Positions 16,222-25,752 are shown, counted from the first letter of the stretch. The stretch: DNA of 40,572 nucleotides from an uncultured Lachnospiraceae bacterium (GCA_947177165.1 CAMWTP010000049.1:1-40572), one strand, 5' to 3'. Notes: generated by a model not told the origin, from the sequence alone. Numbers and translations are program-made.

Positions 16222-16252
16222 GAACGGAACAGAGATATCAGAGGAGGCGCTG

Positions 16253-16519
16253 ATGAAGAAGTATGCCGCATTAATTGTCATAGGAGTATGTTTAACAGGA
16301 GCTGCTTTTTTCATTGTTGATGCAGGGAAAAGCAGCGGGAATGCAGTGTTTCAGGACAGCTGTAATGGATTGGAAGAAGTGTTTTCTGAGTCTCCTGAAA
16401 CCATGAAGAACGAGTGTATTGGAAAAGCAGAAAATGATAGTGTGGGAAAAGCTGGAACAGGAAGAAAAGGGAAATTGAAGAGAGGAAGGGGGATGAATTA
16501 TGGAAGAGCTGCATTTTAA
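16253..16519 (+). CDS. small membrane-anchored or secreted protein, 88 aa
   Basis: I place the start at ATG 16253, which has GAGGAGG at good spacing. MKKYAALIVIGVCLTGAAFFIV is a signal peptide or N-terminal membrane anchor. The remainder is Ser/Lys/Gly-rich and low in complexity, ending KLKRGRGMNYGRAAF. It overlaps the start of the next gene by 20 bases, so the two are coupled. The low-complexity end suggests the 3' part may have been replaced by a rearrangement. Role unknown. Confidence 0.5.
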   Translation: MKKYAALIVIGVCLTGAAFFIVDAGKSSGNAVFQDSCNGLEEVFSESPETMKNECIGKAENDSVGKAGTGRKGKLKRGRGMNYGRAAF

Positions 16520-16964
16520 AATCAAAAATGCGCTGGTAAAAATGGACTTTATCAGACGGTATGAAGAATTGTCCGCCCACTTCAGCAGTGAGAGAACACC
16601 GTCAAGCGAACGTTTGATTTACGTTGAGAGAGATGAAGTCATGGATATGATCAGGGATTTAGGGTATTCCCCACTGTTCCATGCCAGAGAAAAATTTTAT
16701 AAAATAAAAGAGGAACAATTCGATACTTTTACATTTGGCTTTCATATCATATTGCGGGACGGCATGGCCGATTTGGTCTGGGTAGTCAGGGAAAATGGCG
16801 AATTGCTGCTTGGCACACCCTGGGGTGTCTATTCAAGACGGCTTATTGACGTAAATTACCGGATAAAAAAACCGGTCTTTGGGACATATGAAGATTTGGA
16901 AGATATTTTGAAAACAGCATTTGAAATGTATGAAGATTTCAAGCTCGCTTTCGCACAATTCTGA
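16500..16964 (+). CDS. hypothetical immunity-like protein, 154 aa
   Basis: ATG 16500 follows GAGAGGAAGGGGG. The protein has a helical start (MEELHFKIKNALVKMDFIRRYEELS), then beta-rich sequence (FTFGFHIILRDGMADLVWVVRENGELLLGTPWG) and a helical end. The sheet-plus-helix design, acidity and lack of catalytic residues are typical of single-domain immunity proteins. No precise family. The next frame begins at the stop. Confidence 0.7.
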   Translation: MEELHFKIKNALVKMDFIRRYEELSAHFSSERTPSSERLIYVERDEVMDMIRDLGYSPLFHAREKFYKIKEEQFDTFTFGFHIILRDGMADLVWVVRENGELLLGTPWGVYSRRLIDVNYRIKKPVFGTYEDLEDILKTAFEMYEDFKLAFAQF

Positions 16965-17017
16965 TGTGGCATAGGGAATGGTATCGTGACAGAAAAGGCA
17001 GGAGGAGGAACATCGAA

Positions 17018-17869
17018 ATGGATCTTATTCGGATAAAAATTGAAAGAATGGAACAGCAGATTTCAGATTATGCAAAGGCGCATCATGTGGCGCTGGATTA
17101 CACCGCACAGAGTATTGAGGTTCTCGATGAAATTATGGAGACATTTTACGAGAGAGTCAATCAGTGCAGCGAAGAAGAAGGTGATGAAATCCTGACAGAA
17201 TGGGTAGCGTGCTTTGGTGTTTATATCGGGGAGACGCTGCTGCGCGTACATTTGTCGGAAAAAGGATTTGCATGGGCGCTGAACAAAGAGAGGCCCGTGC
17301 TTCAAAGGGGTAATGACAGATTAGATCCCATTTGCCAGGCGTACAGTCGAATCCGGTATGGATGCGCATTTGATATTGGTACATTTTATCAGATGGCAGT
17401 CTGGACAGCTGACCAGACACCATTTTCGGCGGAGCGTGCAGTGGATGTGGAACTGGTTGAATCCGAGTATCATGAAAAAAATGTATTGTATGAAGATATT
17501 GAGACACTCTTATTGGCAGTTGTAAATGGAGAGGAAGAGTATATGATTCTTCGCTCCAAGGATGGATTTCTGCAGTTTTTTGGTATGAATGATAAGTTTG
17601 TTGCGGAAACGCGAGTCAATTTGCCGGATGGAGACTTTCGCATGTATTCTATAATTAATAAGGAAAGAAAACAAGCGATGGATAAGATTACAGTCCACAC
17701 AATGCTTGACAAATCCGAAGTTCCGGCACGCGAAGTGATCTCGCTTGAGATGCTCAGAGCGGCAGTGAGGGCGTATTACAGCAATGGGCACTATGGGTCT
17801 TTTCTGAAACAGATACCGCATATAGATACGACAGAGCAGACAAAAAGGTATATGGGGTTGATAAAATGA
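17018..17869 (+). CDS. hypothetical protein, 283 aa
   Basis: I choose ATG 17018, preceded by GGAGGAGGAA; the longer frame from 16964 begins inside the previous stop without a site. The protein starts MDLIRIKIERMEQQISDYAKAHH, has a helical first half and an alpha/beta second half with LRAAVRAYYSNGHYGSFLKQI at the end. It is soluble; no recognised motif. It is the last intact gene of the array. Confidence 0.7.
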   Translation: MDLIRIKIERMEQQISDYAKAHHVALDYTAQSIEVLDEIMETFYERVNQCSEEEGDEILTEWVACFGVYIGETLLRVHLSEKGFAWALNKERPVLQRGNDRLDPICQAYSRIRYGCAFDIGTFYQMAVWTADQTPFSAERAVDVELVESEYHEKNVLYEDIETLLLAVVNGEEEYMILRSKDGFLQFFGMNDKFVAETRVNLPDGDFRMYSIINKERKQAMDKITVHTMLDKSEVPAREVISLEMLRAAVRAYYSNGHYGSFLKQIPHIDTTEQTKRYMGLIK

Positions 17870-18265
17870 GGGCGTTTGCGAATTGAAGAGATGGAAAGGA
17901 TGGGGAGGACGAATAGCTTATCATAGAATATGGAGGACAGTTTTGATATTGAAGTAAACCCCAGTTGGATTGCTTTTGAATCTTTTGTCAATAATGAAGA
18001 GTTAAAAAACAGAATAACGGGCAGATAGGCACTTACAGGATGTATATTTTGGCTTTTACCGGATTTGGGGCATTTTTGGAATATTAGACCTGACACCATC
18101 ATTCAAAGAAGAAAGGAAAACGATATGAAGAAGATGCAATTATTAAAATAATATGATGGCTATTTACAATAAAATCCCAAGAAAGCCTATATAAGCAATA
18201 CAGAATTTGAAGGGAGTATATACAAGCTGGTTGACAGTGCATATTTACGGAACAATCAATTATTA
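17870..18265. other. degraded intergenic region, no intact gene
   Basis: Stops occur in all frames and only short runs look coding, such as KKAYISNTEFEG at the right end (part of the fragment interrupted by MITE B) and a possible remnant near 17930-18090. No promoter or terminator was identified. Confidence 0.5.
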
Positions 18266-18506
18266 AGGAACTGTTAAAGAATTAATCTTTACATCTGACT
18301 TGTCTAAATCTTCTTATGCCGCGTTGTCGTCAATCGGCGTACCCCAGTACGCCTCATTCCTCCGCCTTGCATAAAAAGATTTATACTGCGTCATCTGCAA
18401 AGTTAATTCTTAACAGTTCCTAAAAGACGAGAAGCTGCCGCAATATCTAACATTAGAACAGTTAGATGAATTGGAGGACAAATATTTATGGTTTGTTCCA
18501 AGCTGA
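18185..18506 (+). pseudogene. gene fragment split by MITE B
   Basis: Left of the element the frame reads AYISNTEFEGSIYKLVDSAY up to 18264. Right of it (18423) it reads KDEKLPQYLTLEQLDELED, then KYLWFVPS and TGA 18504-18506. Both pieces look like one acidic helical protein end into which the 156-bp element inserted. No start codon is visible. Confidence 0.5.
18266..18421. repeat. MITE-like element, copy B (full length)
   Basis: The element is 156 bp, bounded by AGGAACTGTTAAAGAATTAA and its near-complement. Imperfect pairing extends inward about 55 bases per side (LEFT ...TTTACATCTGAC, RIGHT ...GTCATCTGCAAAG), so the whole element can fold into one long hairpin with an inner GGCGTAC/GTACGCC stem. 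No coding capacity. Copy C is an internally deleted version. Confidence 0.8.
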
Positions 18507-18522
18507 AGAACAGGAGGATGGA

Positions 18523-18636
18523 ATGGGAGAGCTAAATGATGTAAACGTAAGCGAAATGGGTCTGTTCGAATATGTGGGTTACTTATACTATACAACAAAG
18601 GGAGTTGATAGTATGGTTTTTGTGAAGAAATTTTGA
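18523..18636 (+). other. short ORF, 37 aa, probably a truncated gene
   Basis: ATG 18523 follows CAGGAGG at good spacing. It encodes MGELNDVNVSEMGLFEYVGY, then LYYTTKGVDSMVFVKKF and TGA 18634-18636. Its ribosome binding site is good but the product looks like the beginning of a longer protein. It precedes the LRR lipoprotein by 36 bases. Confidence 0.3.
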
Positions 18637-18671
18637 AAAAGTAAGAAAGTGCTGAAAGGGGAATGAAATGC

Positions 18672-20372
18672 ATGAAAAAAAGCACATATCTGCAATGGAT
18701 AGTCTGTATAAGCCTGCTGTGCGCGGGCTGCGGCGGGCAGAAGAATATCGGAGCGGGCGTTGAATCCGGCATAGCTGCGGCAGACATAAGCTCCAGTCAG
18801 GATCAAGCAAAAAATACAGGTGCGGTGCAGACGCAGGAGGCGGCAGGGGAGGAGGAATTGGCGTTCCAGTATCCTGCGATAGAGGAGAAAACGCGCGAAA
18901 TCCTAGGAAAAACCGAGGGTGTCGTCACCAGGGAGGATGTGCTCTCCATCACGGAGTTTGAGCTGGACGACGCGGAGTGTGCCCGTCCGTTCCAGGATTT
19001 GCAGTGGTTTCGAAATCTGGAGCAGGTCGATCTGTACAACTGTGGCATGGAAAGCCTGGACGGTGCGGAGCGGCTCTCGTCTCTGAGAGTGCTCAAGGCG
19101 TACAGAAATGAGCTGACGGACATTACGCCTGTGGGCGGGTTGACAGGGCTGACAGAGCTGCGGGTGAGCGGCAACAGGATTGAGGATATCGCGCCTGTGG
19201 GCGGGCTGACAAACCTGACAAAATTTTCCTGCGACCACAATCCGGTCAGCGACTACGCGCCGCTGCGGGCGCTGACTGGTCTGGAGGAGCTTGAGATCGG
19301 CATCAATGACAATACTGACACGGATCTTTGGGCAGTTGCCGGACTGGGGAATCTGACTCGCCTGTATGTACCCTCCTGCGGCATATCGGACATCTCCGCG
19401 CTGAAAAATCTGAAGAAACTGGAATATCTGAACCTGTATAACAACCGTGTCGAGGATGTCCGCGCGCTGGAAAATCTTGAAAATCTTCAGTATCTGGATT
19501 TGGATAAAAATGAGATCGCGGATATCACGCCGCTTTACGGCCTGGACAGTCTGACGCACATCGACCTGGATGACAATAACATTCCAGATGAGGAAATCGC
19601 CCATTTTTATGCGGAAAAAAGAGCCACGGGCTACACGGTGGAGCAGCGGGGCAGGCTGCGGGAGGATATGCCGGAGTTCACGTTCTGCCTGACTGCGGAC
19701 TTCAATCTGTATCGGGAATGCTATGAGCTGCAGACGCTGGAAGTTTATGAGGGGGATACCAGGCTGCAGACGATCTTCATTCCCGATATGACCTGCTTTG
19801 GGCAGACGGAAATCTGGGATTCCATGGCGGACACGCTCGGTTTTGCGCTCGAGGATCTCAATTTTGATGGGTATCAGGATATCCGGCTCTACGATACGCA
19901 GAATGGAAATTACTGCGTGGAGTACATCTATCTGGTGTGGAACCCTGAGAAACAGCAGTTCGAGGAGGATAAGCGGCTGAATGCGATTTCGCTCGCGTCA
20001 TTTGACCAGGAGAAAAAGCTCATATACGGCATGGAGCGCGGCGGAGCGGTCTACCACTATTATTCAACCTATCAGTATATTGACGGGGAACCAGTAAAAA
20101 TCCGCTACGAGGAGGAGGAAGGCGTATATTTTGAGGATGCGCTATCGGCGGAGTTTCGCGTTGCCGCGTCCGGGAAGGAGGAGGCGGCGCATTATGAAGG
20201 GATATGGCTGTATGTTCATGTCATGGAGCGCAATGACGCGACAGGGAAACTCGAGACTGTCTCGGAGGAGTATGTGTTCTCGCAGCTGGGGGAGGACGGG
20301 AGAGAGACCGGACAGCTCCGCGTGGATATTGCATCCGCACTGGGGCAGCAGATGAAGGAGGCGCAGCAGTGA
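18672..20372 (+). CDS. leucine-rich-repeat lipoprotein, 566 aa
   Basis: The start is ATG 18672 or 18663; GAAAGGGG (18654-18661) fits the former better. A short signal with lipobox LLCAGC places it on the outer membrane face. About residues 95-320 contain nine or ten ~22-residue repeats of the internalin-like type (LTELRVSGNRIEDIAPVGGL; LEYLNLYNNRVEDVRALENL). After them, LEDLNFDGYQDIRLYD resembles the calcium-loop-like motif of XAC2610-type proteins, followed by a beta-rich end. GC content is visibly higher than in the array upstream. Possible roles are binding of host or bacterial surface ligands; partner unknown. Confidence 0.85.
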   Translation: MKKSTYLQWIVCISLLCAGCGGQKNIGAGVESGIAAADISSSQDQAKNTGAVQTQEAAGEEELAFQYPAIEEKTREILGKTEGVVTREDVLSITEFELDDAECARPFQDLQWFRNLEQVDLYNCGMESLDGAERLSSLRVLKAYRNELTDITPVGGLTGLTELRVSGNRIEDIAPVGGLTNLTKFSCDHNPVSDYAPLRALTGLEELEIGINDNTDTDLWAVAGLGNLTRLYVPSCGISDISALKNLKKLEYLNLYNNRVEDVRALENLENLQYLDLDKNEIADITPLYGLDSLTHIDLDDNNIPDEEIAHFYAEKRATGYTVEQRGRLREDMPEFTFCLTADFNLYRECYELQTLEVYEGDTRLQTIFIPDMTCFGQTEIWDSMADTLGFALEDLNFDGYQDIRLYDTQNGNYCVEYIYLVWNPEKQQFEEDKRLNAISLASFDQEKKLIYGMERGGAVYHYYSTYQYIDGEPVKIRYEEEEGVYFEDALSAEFRVAASGKEEAAHYEGIWLYVHVMERNDATGKLETVSEEYVFSQLGEDGRETGQLRVDIASALGQQMKEAQQ

Positions 20373-20452
20373 GGCGGTTATCAAGAAAGCGGGCATTCCT
20401 TTTAAGGATGATGAATTTGGCGAGGAATATATCATTACAATACCAAAATAAA
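20371..20452 (+). pseudogene. orphan C-terminal fragment
   Basis: The frame reads AVIKKAGIPFKDDEFGEEYI, then ITIPK and TAA, right after the LRR gene stop. This is a typical protein end with no beginning, so it is a remnant of an unidentified gene. The stop lies inside the first tandem repeat unit. Confidence 0.4.
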
Positions 20453-20539
20453 CACCATGGAGGAAACGCAGAAAAGGGGCGGCGCAAAACAATACCAAAA
20501 TAAACACCCTGGAGGAAACGCGGAAAAGGGCGGCGCAAA
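20437..20539. repeat. tandem duplication of a ~52-bp unit
   Basis: Unit 1 (20437-20488) and unit 2 (20489-20539) both begin ACAATACCAAAATAAACACC and end GGCGCAAA, differing by two substitutions and a one-base indel. The region 20540-20701 shows short open frames but nothing convincing. Confidence 0.8.
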
Positions 20540-20701
20540 AGAGGCAGAAGATTTGATGAACCTCTACATATATGCTCCGCCCGAAGATTTGGAGGAAGGG
20601 CAGGCTCATGCACTTGCCCGCCCAGGGCGATGCGGAAGCCTGTTTTTCCTTTGGATGCGTCTGCGATTATTTTGAAGCGCCGGATAGAGTACCGGTATAG
20701 T

Positions 20702-23278
20702 TCATGAAACGTTATCCCGTAACCGCTCGATAATGCTGTTCCTGGCGATTTTGCGATACAGCAGCGCTGGTATTGCCACGGTCAGTAGGATTAGGAAGGG
20801 ATAGATCACCAGCATGGGCCACATGACAAACTGATAGGTGAAGAACCAGATTCCGCTGGATATCCCCTTTACAACTACCACAGAAAACAGGGCACCAAGG
20901 ACAGCCGATGTGATGATCGTTCCCACCGCATAATACAGTCCCTCAAAGGAAAGCATACGCTTCAACTGTCTCCGCGTCATGCCAATGCTCTGCAGCATGG
21001 CAAATTCCTTTTTGCGGGTGATAACGCTTGTCAGAACGGAGTTGACAAAGTTTGCGATACCGATAATTCCGATAATGATGCTCAACGCCCCGCCGATGGT
21101 GATAATCAGGGAGGTCAGATCATCAAAGGAGCTGACATAGGTTGCTTTGGACTCAAAATCCATGCCTGACTCCACACTGTCGGTATAGTCATTCAAAAAC
21201 TCCGCCATTTCATCTTCTGTTCCCTCTTTCACATTAAAGGGGAAATTGATCAGATGGGGGTTATCGCACAGCGGCAGGAAGATTTCTGTCGGGAGATAGA
21301 ACCGGGTCTCGCCCGTGTTACGTGTGGTGGCTGTGTTCTCGTTGGCCCGGACTTTTGCCAGGATGATAAAGTCATAGCTGTCCGTAATGGTGGTGGAAAG
21401 TTCCTCCGCTTTCAGATGGTTGATCCGTACTGTGTCACCCACGCTGATATTCGGGTTGTCTATGACGGTTCCATCATCGTTACACTCTACGCTCAACAGG
21501 ATATACTTCCCTGATTTCAGCTTTTCCAGGTCGATTGTCCCCTCTATGACCTCCATGTTATTCAGCAGAAAATCATCCGCGCCGTACAGGGCTACAAAGG
21601 GATTGCCGTTTTGATCCCTGTTATAGCTGAAAAAAGCATCGTGTTCTGTGGAAAATGGTTCTTCCAGCAGCCGGGAGGAATAGAGCCTGCCGCCATCCTC
21701 GAAGCTGTTATTCTGTCTGACGGCCTCAATAAAGCTCTCGGACAGGTCGTTTTCGCTTTTCTCAATCTGGTACTGGAAGTAGTCTGCGTTAGAGATCACA
21801 AAGTCTGTATCCATAAATTTTGCGATATACTTGTCAATGTCAAACCCGCCGGACAGAGTGAACACTGTGTTGAACAGCACCAGGCTCAGCGTCATGGACA
21901 CAATAACCAGTACCGTGCGTTTGCGGTTCCGCCCCAGGTTCGCCAGGGCCATAAAGTGGAGCTTTGCACCGTGGGTCGATTTCCTGTCTTTTGCCCTGCG
22001 CTTTCCAAACGCCGCCGTGTCGTTCTCCGTATAGCGAATGGCCTCAATTGCCGAAACCGTTCCGGCGATCTTCGCGGGCTTGCGGACGCTGACAAAGACT
22101 GTAAAAAGGGCGAATGCGGCGGAGCCGATAAAAATCAGCGGATTTACTGTCACCTTAATACCGGCATCCGCAGTATAACTCGTTCCGTTCATCAGGAAAG
22201 GAACCAGGGATCGGCCAATAAAGAAGCCTGCCAGCAGACCGACAGGAATACCAGTCAGGGAAAGCCGAAACGCCTGTCGGTTAATCAGCCGCCTGATCTG
22301 CCGCTTTGTTGTGCCCAGCGTTTTTAACTGTCCATAGGACTGAATGTCCTGAATGACGGAGATCTGAAAAATGTTGTAGATAATCAAATATCCTGTTACG
22401 ATAATCAGCAGGACACCAACAATACCGGATATCAGCATAGCCGGGTTATCCAGCACAGCACCGCTCTGATAGGCCGGACTGACACGGGCAATCACATAAT
22501 TGCTGTCCTCCCGGCTGCCGCCCATCGTATCGCAGGTATAGCCGGTTTCAGAAAGAAGCTGGTGGAGCCGGGCTTCTATATCGCCCCGTCCTCTGAACAT
22601 CACATAGGCGGATACAACCCCGGAATAATCATTGTCCACAGGATAGGTATAGGTTAAAATATCCGAATGGGTCTCCACAAAGGCTTTCGACACGATCAGC
22701 CGCCCGATGTTGCTCAGGCTGTCTGTTTCCCAAAAGCCGCAGAGGGTAAAATCGGTGGTATATGACTTCCCTTTTACCTCGTAGGTCAGAGAAACGGTTT
22801 CCCCGATCTGCGCTGCCACACCCAGGGCATCCAGCGTCTTTGTGTCAGCGATGATTTCGTTTTCCGCTTCGGGCCGGTGGCCTGTCGTGGGCGTATAGCG
22901 GGCAAATTCCAGGGCGGTATCATCCATATACCACAGGTCAGACCGCCAGCGCTCCAGACCCGGATTTTTCAGCCGGTAGGCAATCGCTTTTGCATAGGCG
23001 ATACGGTCAATCAGAGGACTTCCCGCCACATCCTCATAAACTTCATCGCTGATATAATTTAATACTGCCTGCCCCTCACCGCCGGCCTTTCGGATGTTCT
23101 GATCGTGAACGGTGTCCATCAGGCCGGATCCCAGTGTGAAAATCGTAGTGAAAAGTATCGTAGTCAGAATGATTGCAATGATTGCAATGATATTTCTGCT
23201 TTTGTTTGACTTGAAATAGCGGCCTGACAGCTTTTTAATGACAGCGCCGTTGTTGTTGCCGAATAAAATGTCATTCAT
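20702..23278 (-). CDS. FtsX-like ABC transporter permease, 858 aa
   Basis: A membrane helix near residues 28-50 precedes a large extracellular domain; helices cluster at about 285-410 and again at about 735-850, each with the FtsX signature (QSYGQLKTLGTTKRQIRRLI; FAMLQSIGMTRRQLKRML). This is the two-FtsX-domain type of MacB/LolCE-like permease. A linker and second extracellular domain lie at about 470-730. The ribosome binding site AGGAGGG precedes ATG 23278. It follows its ATPase by 14 bp and belongs to the operon set with the regulator pair at 24044-25752. Likely exports or removes peptides from the membrane. Confidence 0.92.
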   Translation of the reverse strand: MNDILFGNNNGAVIKKLSGRYFKSNKSRNIIAIIAIILTTILFTTIFTLGSGLMDTVHDQNIRKAGGEGQAVLNYISDEVYEDVAGSPLIDRIAYAKAIAYRLKNPGLERWRSDLWYMDDTALEFARYTPTTGHRPEAENEIIADTKTLDALGVAAQIGETVSLTYEVKGKSYTTDFTLCGFWETDSLSNIGRLIVSKAFVETHSDILTYTYPVDNDYSGVVSAYVMFRGRGDIEARLHQLLSETGYTCDTMGGSREDSNYVIARVSPAYQSGAVLDNPAMLISGIVGVLLIIVTGYLIIYNIFQISVIQDIQSYGQLKTLGTTKRQIRRLINRQAFRLSLTGIPVGLLAGFFIGRSLVPFLMNGTSYTADAGIKVTVNPLIFIGSAAFALFTVFVSVRKPAKIAGTVSAIEAIRYTENDTAAFGKRRAKDRKSTHGAKLHFMALANLGRNRKRTVLVIVSMTLSLVLFNTVFTLSGGFDIDKYIAKFMDTDFVISNADYFQYQIEKSENDLSESFIEAVRQNNSFEDGGRLYSSRLLEEPFSTEHDAFFSYNRDQNGNPFVALYGADDFLLNNMEVIEGTIDLEKLKSGKYILLSVECNDDGTVIDNPNISVGDTVRINHLKAEELSTTITDSYDFIILAKVRANENTATTRNTGETRFYLPTEIFLPLCDNPHLINFPFNVKEGTEDEMAEFLNDYTDSVESGMDFESKATYVSSFDDLTSLIITIGGALSIIIGIIGIANFVNSVLTSVITRKKEFAMLQSIGMTRRQLKRMLSFEGLYYAVGTIITSAVLGALFSVVVVKGISSGIWFFTYQFVMWPMLVIYPFLILLTVAIPALLYRKIARNSIIERLRDNVS

Positions 23279-23292
23279 TGTCAGTGCCCTCC

Positions 23293-23958
23293 TTACCTGG
23301 AAATCCTGCCGTCTTCGATGCGGACAATGCGGTCGGCAAGCTGTGCAACTTCGTTGTTGTGGGTAATCATCACCAGCGTTTGATGGAATTCATTGCTGGT
23401 AACTTTCAGAAGGCAAAGCACATCGCTGCTCGTCCGGCTGTCCAGGTTGCCGGTGGGTTCATCCGCCAGGACGATAGCAGGTTTGGAAACGAGGGCGCGG
23501 GCGATGGCGACACGCTGCTGCTGGCCGCCGGACAGATTGCCCGGCATACTGTTCAGTTTGTCCCCCAGAGCCAGCAGACGCACGACTTCATCCATGAATT
23601 TCCGGTCTACAGTATCTCCGTCCAGCTCCACGGGCAGGACAATATTCTCATAGACATTCAGGACAGGGACAAGATTGTAATTCTGGAAGATAAAACCGAT
23701 GTTGCGTCTGCGGAAAATAGTAAGCTGATCATCGTTCAGTGAGGCCAACTCCTTGCCCTTGATCTGAACGCTGCCGGAGGTAGGCACATCCAGACCGCCC
23801 ATCATGTTCAGCAGGGTAGACTTGCCGCTGCCAGAGGTTCCGACAATGGCGACAAATTCCCCCTGCTCAATGGAGAGGGTCACTCCGTCCAGCGCCTTTG
23901 TGATGTTTGGCTCTGCGCCGTAATATTTTTTGAGGTCAGTAGTTTGCAAAATGCTCAT
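23293..23958 (-). CDS. ABC transporter ATPase (MacB/LolD type), 221 aa
   Basis: I choose ATG 23958 ([14 protein letters not shown]) since AAAGGATGG precedes it; the upstream ATG 23970 has no spacing. Walker [11 protein letters not shown] loop IFQNYN, signature LSGGQQQR, Walker B IVLADEP and H loop MITHN are all intact. The type (TGNLDSRTS after Walker B) is that of MacB/LolD/BceA ATPases. Its promoter carries the 11-bp direct repeats also found before the regulator gene at 25752. Confidence 0.93.
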   Translation of the reverse strand: MSILQTTDLKKYYGAEPNITKALDGVTLSIEQGEFVAIVGTSGSGKSTLLNMMGGLDVPTSGSVQIKGKELASLNDDQLTIFRRRNIGFIFQNYNLVPVLNVYENIVLPVELDGDTVDRKFMDEVVRLLALGDKLNSMPGNLSGGQQQRVAIARALVSKPAIVLADEPTGNLDSRTSSDVLCLLKVTSNEFHQTLVMITHNNEVAQLADRIVRIEDGRISR

Positions 23959-23988
23959 GGTAAGCACCATCCTTTCTATGATGCTGTC

Positions 23989-24021
23989 AGTCTAACAGCC
24001 AATTCTCACAGAAATGTCACA
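23989..24021 (-). promoter_or_regulatory. response-regulator operator and extended -10 of the ATPase-permease operon
   Basis: On the minus strand two 11-bp direct repeats, TGTGACATTTC and TGTGAGAATTG, lie at 24021-24000. They are followed by an extended -10, TGTTAGACT (23997-23989), without a -35. The last repeat starts 16 bases before the -10, the same spacing as in the promoter at 25775-25807. This is class II activation geometry as in Pho boxes. Confidence 0.65.
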
Positions 24022-24043
24022 AACCACAGGTTTTTTTAAAATT

Positions 24044-25072
24044 TTATCCATGAGGCAGAAATATGGAAAAGGTTGCGCCATCACCCGCCTCCGAAGCAAC
24101 CTTGATGTAGCCGCCCTGCATGGTAACGATCTCACGGGCAAGGTATAGTCCGATACCGATGCCCTCTACATCATGTACTTCTTCTTCCCGGTAAAAGCGT
24201 TTGAAGATCATCCCCTGTCGGTTTTCCGCAATTCCTTTTCCACTGTCGGTAATGTCAATTTTCACATAGAACTCCCAGCTTTGGACGGTAACTTGAATAT
24301 TGCCGCCTGTCGGAGTGTACTTCACCGCATTGTCCAGAATGTTGAACAGCGCTTCACCTGTCCATTTCCTGTCGTGGGCCAGCACGATATCTGCTGGACA
24401 ATCTACACTGACATGAATATTCTTCCTTTCAGCGCTCAGCAGAATACCGCCCAGCGCCGACGCCAGAGTATCATAGAGCGGCTGTATCTTTTTATCCAGT
24501 GAAATAATGCCGGTTTCCAGGCGGGAGGTCTTTATCATGGCCTGCATGAGAAAATCCAGTTTATCAAGCTGGCCGCTGGATGCCGTTAAAAACTCCCGCC
24601 GCTTTTCTTCTGGCATGGGCTGTTCCAACAGCGTGGCGTTCACCATCTGGAGATTGGCAATCGGTGTTTTCACCTGGTGGGATATATCAGATATCAATTC
24701 CTGCAAATCGGCCCGCTCTTTCGCTATGCTCTCCCGGTTCTCCCACAGGACTTCATAGAGACGCATCAGCCGGTGATTGACTTTGTAAAACAGATTTTCT
24801 TCTTCGTGCATTTGCGGCGGCACAGCTCCGTCCAGCATATCGTCTATCGTCTGGCACAGGCTGTTCGAGAATAAAACCAGCTTGTGACGGAGGAAAGCCA
24901 CAAAAGCGGAAACACAGGAAAATACCAGCACGACGAACAGCAGTCCCAGCCACACGGCTGCCGGATTTTTTGTTAAGAGAAATACCGCGATGATGGCAGC
25001 GACAGAGATTATGCCTAAAAAAGCGGCGCCCACCGCACAGGCGCAGTTGATGGAAAGTTTACCGGTACTCAC
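24044..25072 (-). CDS. sensor histidine kinase, two-helix small-sensor type, 342 aa
   Basis: I choose GTG 25072, whose GTGA overlaps the TGA of the regulator gene and which follows GGAGG; ATG 25093 would overlap further. Two membrane helices (about 13-60) enclose almost no outer loop, the intramembrane-sensing form typical of BceS-like kinases, which take their signal from the transporter. The H box is DISHQVKTP, the N box NILDNAVKY, and the G box GIGIGLYLAREIV. It stands between regulator and ABC genes. Likely senses peptide antibiotics via the neighbouring transporter (inference). Confidence 0.9.
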   Translation of the reverse strand: MSTGKLSINCACAVGAAFLGIISVAAIIAVFLLTKNPAAVWLGLLFVVLVFSCVSAFVAFLRHKLVLFSNSLCQTIDDMLDGAVPPQMHEEENLFYKVNHRLMRLYEVLWENRESIAKERADLQELISDISHQVKTPIANLQMVNATLLEQPMPEEKRREFLTASSGQLDKLDFLMQAMIKTSRLETGIISLDKKIQPLYDTLASALGGILLSAERKNIHVSVDCPADIVLAHDRKWTGEALFNILDNAVKYTPTGGNIQVTVQSWEFYVKIDITDSGKGIAENRQGMIFKRFYREEEVHDVEGIGIGLYLAREIVTMQGGYIKVASEAGDGATFSIFLPHG

Positions 25073-25752
25073 TTTTTCAGACCTCCAATCCACATATAGC
25101 CCATGCCGTAGACGGTCTTGATATATTGCAGGCCGTCTGTCTCGATCTTCCCGCGTATGCGGCTGATTGCGACGGTCAGGGCGTGTTCATCCACAAAGTT
25201 TTCGTCTGCGTCCCACAGTTTTTCAAGAAGTACCTGCCGGGTCAGGACAATCTGCGGATTTCGCACCAGCACCTTGAGCAGGCGGTACTCCATTGGCGTG
25301 AAAATGATCGATTCACCCCCAAGGGCGGCGTTCAGTTCCGAAAAATTGATGGACAGCGTACCGTCCGTATAGCAATCGCCGCCGGTCTGCTTCTGGATGC
25401 GGGCCAGCAGCGCTGAAACCTTTTTGCGGAATACACTGATAGGGAACGGTTTTGTCACATAGTCGTCCGCTCCTAACTCAAACCCTTTCAGCATATCGCT
25501 TTCCATGTCTTTCGCCGTCAGAAAGATGACCGCAGTATCGGGGCGTCGCTTTTTGATTTGTTCACATAAGTCAAACCCGTTTCCATCGGGGAGGTTGACA
25601 TCCAAAACAATAAGGTCATAATCCTGCGCTTCGCACAAAGTTACTGCCGCCGCTTTTGTCATAGCGGCATCCACAGTATAGCCAGCCGTAGAAAGATTGT
25701 AGCAAAGTGTGTTGTTTAAAAGGTGGTCGTCCTCAACTACTAAAAGCCTCAT
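25069..25752 (-). CDS. OmpR-family response regulator, 227 aa
   Basis: The receiver (1-120) has the pair VVEDD, phosphorylation site IVLDVNLP and Lys in VTKPF. The C-terminal winged helix (about 130-225) has MEYRLLKVLVRNPQIVLTRQ, ENFVDEHALTVAISRIRGKI and the closing YIKTVYGMGYMW. The ribosome binding site AAGGAAGTG precedes ATG 25752. Its promoter contains the same direct repeats as the ATPase gene, indicating auto-activation. Confidence 0.93.
   Translation of the reverse strand: MRLLVVEDDHLLNNTLCYNLSTAGYTVDAAMTKAAAVTLCEAQDYDLIVLDVNLPDGNGFDLCEQIKKRRPDTAVIFLTAKDMESDMLKGFELGADDYVTKPFPISVFRKKVSALLARIQKQTGGDCYTDGTLSINFSELNAALGGESIIFTPMEYRLLKVLVRNPQIVLTRQVLLEKLWDADENFVDEHALTVAISRIRGKIETDGLQYIKTVYGMGYMWIGGLKK

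Noticed and set aside
18903..19604. 233-aa minus-strand frame opposite the LRR gene
   Set aside because: It is an antisense shadow of the leucine-rich repeats; its periodic look comes from the repeats on the other strand.
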